This document shows, one piece after another, positions 10,621 to 20,000 of a stretch of 64,000 bases of DNA. The stretch is taken from NCBI GenBank assembly GCA_008330645.1, contig VLTN01000038.1, forward strand, positions 62,001 to 126,000, in the 5' to 3' direction. Made by a program: the position numbers and the translations under genes. Origin of the DNA: Cafeteria roenbergensis. Its lineage: Eukaryota > Sar > Bigyra > Bicosoecida > Cafeteriaceae. Each line of letters opens with the position of its first letter. Position 1 is the first letter of the stretch. The notes beneath the pieces are model-generated. The model saw only the letters and a list, made by a program, of their open reading frames with translations. It ran no database searches and was not told the origin of the DNA.

Positions 10621-11342
10621 GCGGCGCGCGGGACGCAAACGAACCTCGGCCCCGGCCACCTCGCTTGCAGCTTGGCGGCGGCCCGCCGCCGCTCTGCTGG
10701 TCTGTCGGCCTGCGCCACGTTCGTCCCGTCTGCGTGTGACGCGGCGCTTTCGCGCCTGCGCGCGCTCGATCACCCCATTTGGCCACGAAGCGACGCCCTC
10801 GCCACAACAACCAGAAACGCCACTGCAGAGGCAATCACATCTAGCATGCAAGGGTCGTGCACAACGCAAGAGCAGCCCAGAGAATCTGCCCAGTGTCGTG
10901 CATTCGCTGGCACCGCTGGCCGCACATTCACGACTGGCCTGCAGGCGAGGGCATGAGGCTCTGTGCCATGAGAGGTGAGTGCTGCCGCGCTGTGGAGGCC
11001 ACGCAGGCTTTCCGAGTATGGCAGGCCTGTGCGCTTGCGTGTGCCCGAAGTGCTAGTCTTGAAAGTGCCGCGAGGGCAGCGTCATGCGCAGAGGGGCAGT
11101 GTTTGAGGGCCAAGAGGCGATCGAGCACTCTCCTGGCACGTGACACGCGGTGCTCACTTGCAGCCACGGCTCCGCGCCGGGACAGGGACGAGAACGCGTT
11201 GCGGAGAGCCGCTCCGCGGGCAGCACACGCTTGGGCGTCGCAGATGGCATCGCTTCGGCTCTGAGCCGCGCATCGAAGCAGCCTCCAGACTCCATCGCAG
11301 GTGCAGCAGCCAGCCCAGGGAGCCTTTCCCACGAACCCGCGT
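10621..11342. other. Intergenic, convergent gene ends
   Basis: About 720 bases separate the HECT stop from the stop of the next gene on the opposite strand. Open frames here are short and mutually overlapping. I see no RNA gene or convincing coding sequence. Confidence 0.6.
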
Positions 11343-13927
11343 TCATTCCTCGGACTCATCGTAGCTTGAGTCGTCTTCGCTGTCCCGCGCGGTGAGAACT
11401 TCGCGCACGTCGCTTGACTCCGCGTTGAGCTGCCCTCTGTCCTCCATTGACTTGCCCACCCGCTTTCGTGTGCTGAAGAAGCTGCCTTGCGTGAGCTCGC
11501 AGGCCTTTGCGAACTTCTCCGCGTCTTCGTCGCTGCCGTATGCTCGAATCGCCTCCCCCAAGCTTAGCGACTCATGTGAGACGACTGGCACATGGTCTGA
11601 GAGGAGCTCGTGCCTGCCGAAGATGGTGCGGTGCCCAGTCGACTCTTCGGATGCGACTGCAGCCAGGTGCCTTCCCCTCGCCGTGTCGTCGTCCACTGCC
11701 ATGTTTACCAGGTACGGCACCCGCTGCTGGAACGCTTCTCGAGCGTTGGTAACGAGCTCTAGCTCGGAGTTTTGGGGAAGGCCCAGCAGACCAGGCTCAA
11801 TGGTCTCCAAGAACCCGCGCGTCGCGATCTCGAAGAGCGGGTTTTTGGTATCCTCGAGCTTCTGGCAAAACGTGAACATCGGCAGCTGTCCAGCGACCCT
11901 CAGAACCTGCGGAGGCAACAGCCTGAGGGACTGCAGGTTGGCGAGCATTTTCGGGGCCTGCTTGGCTTCCTGGGACTCCGCCTGGTCAAGGGCACGAAGG
12001 AAGCGGTTGATCGTCACGAACGCCAGACCCTTGCGGAAGCCCCTCCGGCGGCGCTCGAGGCTGCTTCCCAAATTCGTGGACAGCGTCAGCAAGAGCTTGT
12101 CTTGCCCGATGGTGAGCCCACGAACGATGGCGTGCCAGAACCGGTCGGCCTTGCCGAACTGGTCCTTGAACACCTCCTTCATCAGGTCGTTGGTGTTGGC
12201 CATGTACGTGTCGAGCGCCGACTCTGCAAATTTGCCGTCTGCCACGCGCCTGGCCGCCATGAGGGCCCGCGCCTTTTTCTTGTTGCTGAGGATGAAGCCC
12301 AGAATAATTTGGCGCATCATGCCTGCAAGCATGTTCTTGTTGATCTCGTCCTGCACCTCGTGCGTAAGGTCGTGCACTTGCTTTTGCAGCTCTTGGCTGG
12401 CCAGATCTTCTTCCGTTGCCGCCTGCGAGAAGGCTTGGTCGAAGGCGTTGTCGCTGCCCTCCACGGCCTTGAGCGCACCCTCGGGGTTCGTCGCATCAAA
12501 TCGCATGCCTTCAGGAAGCCTGGGAAGGTACTCTTCGTCCGCTTTGTTCAGGAACGGCGTCGTGTCCAATCCGCAAAAGACCTTCGGGAGCTCGCCGTTG
12601 TGGAAGATGTCGTACAGCACTTGCGGCGGCGACAGCGCATGGCAAGCCAGGCATTGTCGGAACTCAGGGTCCAAGGCTTTGTCTACCCCCTGGGCCACGA
12701 TAAAGGAGAAGAGACGAATGCTATAGGTCAAGAACGGAAAGAGCGAGTTCAGGCCGTAGCTGATGGCCGCGTTTGTGGCCATGAGCGCGACCGTTGCAGC
12801 CTTGCCCCTGTTCAGGCCGCTTGACTCTGGACCAGGTGGCAGCATGATGTCCGAGGGCCGGAGGATCAGCTCTCCGCGCGGAACTTCAATGTGTTCCATC
12901 AGTGGGTTGATCTGCTCCACGACTTGGCTGGTGGCTGGTGTCGCCACCCCAGAGCGAATCGCTGCGTTCAAGGGATTCTCAGTCTCTTGCCGGTCGTCTT
13001 CGAACAAGGAGTTCAAAGGATTCATAGTCTCTTGGCGCTCGAAGCCATCGTCGCTGGCGGGCCCGCCCTCGGAATCCAAAAGCGCCTGCTCCCTGTGCTT
13101 CTGGCCACGGAACGGCATGGATAGGCGAGACGGCCACCCGCGGCTTGTTGCCTGGAGCAGTGCTGAGCCCCGCAAGTGCTGCCCTGCGTCCTTGGCCAAC
13201 TCGCCAACAACCGGTGATGCAAGCGCGCTCGCCTGGTCCAGCGCAACCTCGGCTCCAATGTACGCTGCTGACTGGGCCAAGGTCTTGTAATTGAGCAAGT
13301 TGCCGTACGTGCAGTGCACGTGCTTACGACGCTCAGCGTCCATGCGGGAGGAAATTTCGTCGTCCAGTCGCGAAAAGAACCCGTCTCTGGCTGACTGGAC
13401 GTCTGGAGCAGTGACTTCTGCGGCATGCCGAGCGGGGCCGAATGCGGCGGAAAGCTTAAAAGTGCTGCATCATGCTCGCGCTGCCGCTCGTCGCCATCGG
13501 CGACAGTGCAAGGGGCCAGAAAATGCGCCACTGCGGCCGCCTCACGCAAATCGGTGTAGATGTGACACATGAGCATTTGAGCACTCGAGCGCGTCTTGCT
13601 GCTGGCCGCGTAGTACTCCTTGGCGAGGCCTTCGCCGTCCTCGTTGCACAAGTGCCAATCAGCTTCGCAAGCCCACGACGTGCCCATATGCCAGTGGTTG
13701 TGCCTGCTGTTGCCACAGTCATCGCCGGCGGCACAGGTCGAGGCCGCCACACCTGTACCTGCAGAATGGAGAGGCGCGGGAGGGGAGAAACGCACGCGAG
13801 GCGGCGGCTGCGGGTTCGCGGTGCTCGACAAGCGCGCAATGCCTCAACGGTGCCGCCCAGGCGACTCACACCCAGCCGCAAGCACAGCCACCGCAGCGGG
13901 CCATGCCAACTGCGCACCCCTGCGCAT
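11343..13927 (-). CDS. Predicted secreted/luminal protein of unknown family, three exons
   Basis: Proposed exons on the minus strand are 13927-13870, 13758-13546 and 13417-11343, giving 781 residues. Both introns have GTGAG donors and CAG acceptors and keep phase (one-base overhang each time). Exon 1 starts at an ATG and encodes a signal-peptide-like stretch (MRRGAQLAWPAAVAVLAAG). Exon 2 is rich in Cys, His and Trp (HNHWHMGTSW, DWHLCNEDGEG). Exon 3 is mostly helical, with one hydrophobic stretch (VALMATNAAISYGLNSLFPF) and an acidic C-terminus ending DESEE. I do not recognise the family. A broken partial copy of its C-terminal region lies at 16140-16448. The gene contains almost none of the short repeated words that fill neighbouring genes. 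The exon joins come from frame and splice-site logic only. Confidence 0.72.
13418..13545 (-). other. Predicted intron 2 of the secreted-protein gene
   Basis: 128 bases. The donor is GTGAGG at 13545 and the acceptor is CCGCAG at 13418. It is needed because the exon 2 frame and the 11-13.4 kb frame differ, and the latter meets a stop just upstream. A sequencing frameshift is the alternative. Confidence 0.6.
13759..13869 (-). other. Predicted intron 1 of the secreted-protein gene
   Basis: 111 bases. The donor is GTGAGTCG at 13869. The acceptor is a pyrimidine-rich run ending CTGCAG at 13759. Joining leaves a Cys codon across the junction and keeps the frame. Confidence 0.6.
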
Positions 13928-14938
13928 GCTTTGCCGGCGCAACGAGTGGTGCGCGCTGTGTGGCGCGGCCTCAGGGCGCCTCGCGGACGTCGGCGTGCTA
14001 GTGGAGCCGCGTTGAGTCATCATTCGCGAGGGTCCAATTTTCGATGCAAGGCTCCGGGCCGCGCGTGCGCCCCGCCTCGCAGCGCTGCGTGGCGGGGCGG
14101 GTGAATCCCGGCCGCGGGGTCGGCACCGGCGGCTCTGGCCCCGCACGGCTGCTCGCTGCTCCGAGCCCGACAGCCTTGCCGCATGCCGAATTGCCTGTGT
14201 CCACAGCAACTCTCGCAGCCAACGGGCGATCAAGAGGTTGAGCGGTGACGCTGCTCCCCGGTGGGCAGCACGCTGATGTGTCGTTCTGCCATCAATTCAA
14301 GTGGCTGGCCAAGGCAAGCTTCCATCCAGCCGCCAGGGGCAGGATCGGCCGAGGGTTGCTTGGGCTGCTGGCCCGCGTCGGGCTGGCAGGGGTGCCGGGG
14401 CTGTTGGCGCTGGATCAGTGCGTGTGCCGCAATGTTCATGCTGTGGCGCGGCTGGGGCCTTGCGGGAGGGCCGCCGGCAGTCGGCCGCGAAGCAACTCGC
14501 CGCGGCCACCGACATTGCGCGGTGGCCGTCGTTTGGCTTGCGCGCGCGCCCAGTGAAGCGCGAGCGGCCAAACACCAAGCTGCCGCTGCAACTGCAGCTC
14601 CAGCCATGGGTGCGACGACAAGGCGCGGGGCGAGGCAGTCTCGCAAAGCGACCGAGAACTCCGCGAGCGGTTTGCGGCTCCGGCTGCGAACCTCACGCAT
14701 TGAACAGACCAGGCGGCAGATGCACCGGCGCTGGCGGCGCCCTTCACGACACCATTGCGCATGCAGTAGCACGCCTACCCCGGAGCCGCGCTCCTGGCGC
14801 CATCCACACTCCAGCCCGCGTGCGATGCAGCGGCTGGCCGACATGCGGCCAGACAGCTCCGCACCCCAGCCGCGCCCCCAGCAACAAGCGACTCGCGTCG
14901 CCGTCTATCCCGGGCCCCCTCCGACGTCGAGTCGCCGC
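13928..14938. other. Intergenic or 5' flank, no supported gene
   Basis: About 1 kb between the start of the secreted-protein gene and the stop of the next minus-strand gene. Several overlapping open frames exist on both strands, as expected at this GC content, but none shows recognisable protein character. The promoter of the secreted-protein gene should lie at its left end. Confidence 0.5.
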
Positions 14939-15751
14939 TCAAGCTACTATCGGCCCTGCCTGCGTCACTGCCCCGCACGCCCCAGGGAACATCCTCGTTG
15001 CTGCCGGAGCGGGCGCCAGCTGCCGCAAGTCCGGAGCCAGCCAGCCCCCCCGGGCCGCGCAGTCCCCACCAAAGAGAGCGGCGCGGGAGCAGAGCACCCA
15101 CATGGACGCCGAGGACGACAGCGGGACTGAAGAGTCAGCAGCAGAGCTGGACGTTCCGGCCGCCTCAGAGGTTGCGGCCGCGGCGCCAGGACCCGCTGGC
15201 GCCGCCGCGGTGGCCAACTCCGCCTCTGCCACCGCTGCCACGACACGAGAGCTGCCCTTCAGCGACAAGAAGGACACGCTCCCGTCGCCGCCGCGGGCAC
15301 GACCCTCGCTGGTGCCGCCGGTGCGGCCGCCTGGCGCTTCGGAAGCAGCAGCTGCAGAGGCAGCCGCCTCCGCCAGCGCCAGCAGCACCATGCGGAACCA
15401 CAGCTCGGTTATGGTCCAGTGGAACCCGACGGAAAGCTTCGCAGCATGCGCCCCATTGTACCGCTGAATGCCCCCGACCACGCAGCGGAGGGCGGCAGAG
15501 CACCGGGCCGACGCGCTGTCCGGCGCGGACGGTGGCACAGGCATCCCGTCCAGCGCAGAGTGGCGCAGCAGCTGCAAGGTGGCCATTCGCAGGTGCGCAG
15601 CGTGGGTCCATGCCTCGAACGGCAGCGAGCCGTCCTCAAACTGCGCAATGAATTTCGCGTCCGAGGCCGCGAGCGAATCAGCAGGTGCTGCCCAAGGCGC
15701 GGCCTTCCATTCGACACTGCCGCGCGGCCCCGGTCGGGCCGACGAAGCCAT
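14939..15751 (-). CDS. Conserved protein with WTHxAHLR and GFHxTIT motifs (bacterial-type hypothetical family)
   Basis: About 270 residues from the ATG at 15751; an in-frame upstream ATG at 15868 would add 39 residues. Visible in order are FEDGSLPFEAWTHAAHLRMA, then GGIQRYNGAH, then SVGFHWTITELWFRMV, and near the C-terminus ARGGWLAPDLRQL. From memory, the same order of motifs (W-T-H-x-A-H-L, I-x-x-Y-N, G-(Y/F)-H-x-T-I-T, A-R-x-x-W-x-x-P-D-L) is found in a short uncharacterised bacterial family of roughly 200 residues. Here an Ala/Ser/Gly-rich insert of about 80 residues separates the last two motifs. The conserved histidines suggest a metal site or catalysis, which is unproven. Transfer from bacteria is possible. 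Function unknown. Confidence 0.65.
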   Translation of the reverse strand: MASSARPGPRGSVEWKAAPWAAPADSLAASDAKFIAQFEDGSLPFEAWTHAAHLRMATLQLLRHSALDGMPVPPSAPDSASARCSAALRCVVGGIQRYNGAHAAKLSVGFHWTITELWFRMVLLALAEAAASAAAASEAPGGRTGGTSEGRARGGDGSVSFLSLKGSSRVVAAVAEAELATAAAPAGPGAAAATSEAAGTSSSAADSSVPLSSSASMWVLCSRAALFGGDCAARGGWLAPDLRQLAPAPAATRMFPGACGAVTQAGPIVA

Positions 15752-16139
15752 CGTGCTGCGCGCGTCGACCTGCGCGCTTGTCCGGCCAATGCAGTGGCTG
15801 ATAGGCGACGGCACGCGCCTGCATCGATATTTGTCGCCACAGCAAATATGGCAAGCGCCGCACCTCACGCAGCCGATTCGCGGCTCGTTGGCAGGACAAC
15901 TGGCTTGGTTTCACGGACCGATCGCAGCAGAGTGCGCTCTGGGCTCGTGTTGGGCGTGGCAGTTCGCGGCGGGCTCGAGCGGAGGCGTCAGTGTCCTTGA
16001 CTGGCTTGGCGGCTGGTGCAAGGGGCCACGCTGGGAAGTCCGGGCGGCAGGGTGGCGGTGGGTGGGTGGAGCAGGCCCTGGGAAACACAGAGGCGCTGGG
16101 TGAGGTCGCAACCATGCTCGTGACGTCCGGCATCAGCTC

Positions 16140-16448
16140 TTAGTGCTTATCCTTGGCGTTGGCAATGAGCTCGAGCTCGGCGTTTGGGCTTGTCGGGAGG
16201 TGCAGCAGCTCCCGGTCAGTAGTCTGCCTGAGGGCATCGTCAGCGCCTGCAGCTTCGGAAGCGTCTGACCGCCCTTGGTCATGCAAACCAGCGTCGTCTG
16301 CCACCTGTTGCGCCGCTATACCCGCGCCCGCAGGGGCTTGCGTTGACTGAGCTGCGTAGACGTCCCTCAGCAGGCCGGCTGTCGCGAAATCAAAGAGGGG
16401 CGGCCGCTGCTCAACATTGCAGAGCGCCCACATGGGAAGCTGCCCCAC
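16140..16448 (-). pseudogene. Truncated paralogue of the 11.3-13.9 kb gene
   Basis: The frame encodes GQLPMWALC, then PLFDFATAGLL, then LLHLPTSPNAELELIANAK and a stop. These match, in the same order, GQLPMFTFC, PLFEIATRGFL and LLGLPQNSELELVTNAR in the C-terminal part of the 11.3-13.9 kb gene. Upstream similarity (RRVVGQLPM against LRVAGQLPM) continues a few codons and stops at a TAG preceded by a T-rich run (TGTTTTTGTAG), which could instead be a splice acceptor. The stretch between the second and third matches is longer and unrelated. No matching upstream exon was found, so it is probably a decayed duplicate. It could be the last exon of a diverged gene. Confidence 0.6.
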
Positions 16449-17057
16449 GACGCGCCGTACGCGCTTTGGATACTCCCCCCTCTACAAAAACAGACACCCG
16501 CCTTGTTGGGCCACCGCTGCGCTGCCGAAGCAGCACAACAATTCCTGACCACCGAAGCCGATGGCCAGCGTGCGCCCCGAGACTTGCCTGACGCGCCACC
16601 ACCCGCCCCTGCACTGCACTCTTCCGCCGTCCACCGATGCACCTCGCAGCGCGGACCGCTGTGACGCTCGGTGGGCCTATTTCGAGATTGCTGTCGCTCC
16701 TCGCAGTCTTCCTGGCCCGAGTGCAGCCGGGCACGAAATGCAGTCGGGGCGCAGTGCGTTCCCAGTCCGACGGCGCACAACGAATGGCAAGCGTGACCTG
16801 CTACAGCAGCGCGCGTCCGGCTGCGCTGCATTCGGATTCCGTGCACCGCCCAGTCGCGAGCAGGCGTGTTCGGTCACGAGCAGCACGCATGCACTCGACG
16901 CCAATAGTTGCAAATGAACGAAAAAAAACATACAATCAAACGCCGGAGCCAACCGCAATGCCCGCGAGAGCTCCGGCGCCCGCTGCCACGCCGCTCGCAG
17001 AGTGCAGCTGTGCCCAAGCGGGCAGCAGCAGTATGTCGCATGCCCCTCTCTCTAAAA
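16449..17057. other. Intergenic, nothing recognised
   Basis: About 600 bases between the paralogue fragment and the stop of the coiled-coil gene. The only unusual feature is an eight-base A run at 16920-16927 in locally AT-richer sequence. Confidence 0.5.
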
Positions 17058-20000
17058 TCAGATCCTTCCACTCGCCATTCGCCTGCGACGGGACGCCTCA
17101 CGGGCACTCGCGATGGAAGGGTCCAGCTCTGCCCAGGCCGGCGCGGCCGCCTCCCCGGCACGTCCTCGTGCCGACGCCAGCGCGTCGGCGGGCTCTGCCG
17201 GTGCTGACCTCGCCGGGACCCCCCTGCCCTGCGCGGCTCTGCGATCCTGATCTTGAGCCCTTCCACCTCGGCTCTGCTCGGCCACTTCTCCCGGCTCTGC
17301 CAGCCAGTCGAGGTCGTCTCGGCTGGCAAGCTCCAGGAGCGACGCCCCCAGCGACAGATCCACTGGCTCTGCCGCCACACCGTGCAAGGCGGTTCCGCCA
17401 GAGAGACCGTCTGGTCTGCCGCGCACTGACGCGTCGGGGGTCAGCGGCGAGCGAAGTCCCGATCCGGGCAGAGCCGCAGATCCTTCCTGCCCAGGCCTCC
17501 GCCCCCTGGTGCCGACAGGCGGCGACGGAGGCGGTGGCGGTTCTGCCGGGCTCTGCCGCAGGCGCGCGGAGGCTGGCCCCGTTCCACCCGCAGCTGTCGC
17601 GTTCGCGGTTGCAGTTGCAGTTGCAGTTTCCGCTGGAAGGCGCCGTGCCGCCGCCCGAGCACGGCTTTGTTGAGCGGCTGGTGCCGCGGCTCGCTGCGCC
17701 CTGGGGTAACCGCCGCCGCCGTCACCACCGATGCCGCCGCCGCCGCCACCACTGCCGCCGCCACTGACACCGCCACTGACGCCGCCGCCGTCAATGCCGT
17801 CGCGATGGCTGCGGTCGCTGGCTCCGGCTGCGGCTGCGGCTGCGGCGCGGTGTTGGTCGTGCGCACGCTGACCCTGGGAGCGGCGAGGCGTTTCCCCGCC
17901 GAAACCGCCTGTACCGCGCCGACCAGCGTCGCTGCCTGCCTCCAGGAGTCCGACAACGCTGTCGCCAGTCAAGTCGGCATCAACTCCGGGCAGAGCCGAC
18001 ACCCCTCCCCCGGCTCTGCCGGCCCGACGCGCGCCTGCAGCCATCGAGGCGGCAACGCGCACCTGCGTCAGCTCCCGCTCAAGCAGAGCCGCCGTGCGTT
18101 GACGGGCGCGCGCGTCCCGCCAAGCGTCCTCCGCTTGCCGCCGGAGCGACGCGCACTCAGCCGCCATGTGGCCCCGCGCGGTTTCGGCTGCCTGCGCTGC
18201 TGCGCGTGCCTGGGAGGCGTCGTGACGGGCCGCTTCGCAGTCGCGACGAAGAGAGTCGGCGCGGGCTTCGGCAGAAAGTTTGGCCGACTCCGCGGCGTCG
18301 ACTGCTGCTCGAGCCGACGCCTCGGCTTGCTCTACCGAAGTGCGTATCCGCAGCTCTGCCTCCTGCAGAGCTGCCTCTGCTCGAAGTTTGCCACGCCGCT
18401 CTGACCGAGCGACGTGCCTCGCCTGCTCTACCGCGGCACGAAGTGACCCCACCTCGCGCTCTGCAGCTGCAGCGGTTTCGCGAGCCTGGGACGCGTCTGC
18501 GACGGCAGACTCCGCTGCTGCCTCCAGAGCGGTGACTCGGCGGGCCGCCCGCTCGCTCTCATGGGTCACACTTCGTTTCGCCTCGACTGCCGACGTCGCC
18601 TCCCGCTCTGCCGCAGCGGCGCGCCGCTCAGCAGCCACGGCGCGTTGCTCCGCCTCCTTGGCCGTGCGCAGCGCTCGGGCCGCCTCCGCCTCAGCCGACG
18701 CAGCGCGAGCAGTGGCCGCCCTTGCTGCAGCGGTTTCGCGTTCAGCGGCCAAGGTGGCCTCCTTCCGTCGAAGCTCTGCGGCCTCAACTGCTCTGCGGCT
18801 CTGCAGCTCTGCCGACCCCACTTCAGCACGCGCTCTTGCCGACGTCTCTCGAAGCTCCGCCTCCGCCTCCGCAGCCCGCCGTCTCGATGAGGCCACGTCA
18901 TCCAGAAGCACGTCGCGTTGCCGCGTTGCCTCAACTGCAACCCGACCGGCAGCCAAAAGCCACCCGCGAAACCGCGCAGCCGAAACCGCAACGTCTCTCA
19001 ACGGCACGGGGAGTGGTGGTCCCGCAGCGCCAAGCGCTGCTCTGCCGCGAGTTTGCGATTGACCAAGGCCTGTGCGATCGACGAAACGTGACGAAGCCCC
19101 AAGGTGCGGCGAAGTCCTCCCGAAGTCAGTCATCGCGAGTGACCCCGAGGTCGCTCCCAGACCCATCACGCCCCCATCACCTTCGCCCTCCGCACCACCA
19201 GCATCACCGCTGCCACCGCCAGCCACCGCCGACCAGCCTTGCAAGGCAGCGTCAACGAGCGCAGCCGCCGCTGCCTCCGCCTCCGCCTCCGCCTCCGCCG
19301 CGTCAGCTGCACCGCCTCCAAAGTCGAACGCATCGCCACCACCACTGCCACCGCCACTGCCACCGCCACCACCGATGCCGTCGCTCTCACCGCCGCCACC
19401 GCGGTCTCTCAGGCCGGCTCTGCCGCCGCCCCCGAGTACCGAGAGCTCCCGTCTCGCTCGTTCCCGCATCGCAGACAACGACGATGAAACTGCTGAAACC
19501 GCCGCCTCCCATCGCGCTGCGGTTTCGCCGCTTGCCGCTTTTGCTGCACGAGTCGCTCGCTTTGCTGCGGCAGCGAGCGACTCCGCTTCGTCGCGCCTCA
19601 GCGCCGCCGCATCGGCGCGCGCCGACTCCGCGTCTGCGCGCGAAACCGCCTGCGCAACTGCCCGCTCTGCTTCCGAGGCCCGGGTGCGCGCCTCTGCGGC
19701 GTCGGCCTCTGCCCGCCGACGTCCTTCCAGAGCCCGCGAAACCGCCTTCTCAGCCTCTTGGAGCTCATGTCGCATCGAAGACACTTGCGAAACAGCGGCG
19801 TCTCGTTCCGCCGAAATCTCCTCCAAGGCCCGAGACATGCGCGACGCTCTTGAAGCAGCCTGCGAAACCGCGGTTTCGCGCTCTTCAAGAGTGGTCGCTT
19901 GCCTAGCCACCAGTCTCGACAGCCGGTCCATCTGGGTCTGGAGCTGGTCACAAGCGCGTCTGGAGTCACTCAGCATTTCCCGAAGCTTCACTGCCTCCGT

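Noticed and set aside
8269-10869. 866-codon minus-strand frame opposite the HECT domain
   Set aside because: Mirror of the HECT coding strand in GC-rich DNA; the HECT motifs on the plus strand are decisive.
14301-15467. 388-codon plus-strand frame
   Set aside because: Overlaps the better-supported WTHxAHLR gene and has no recognisable motifs.
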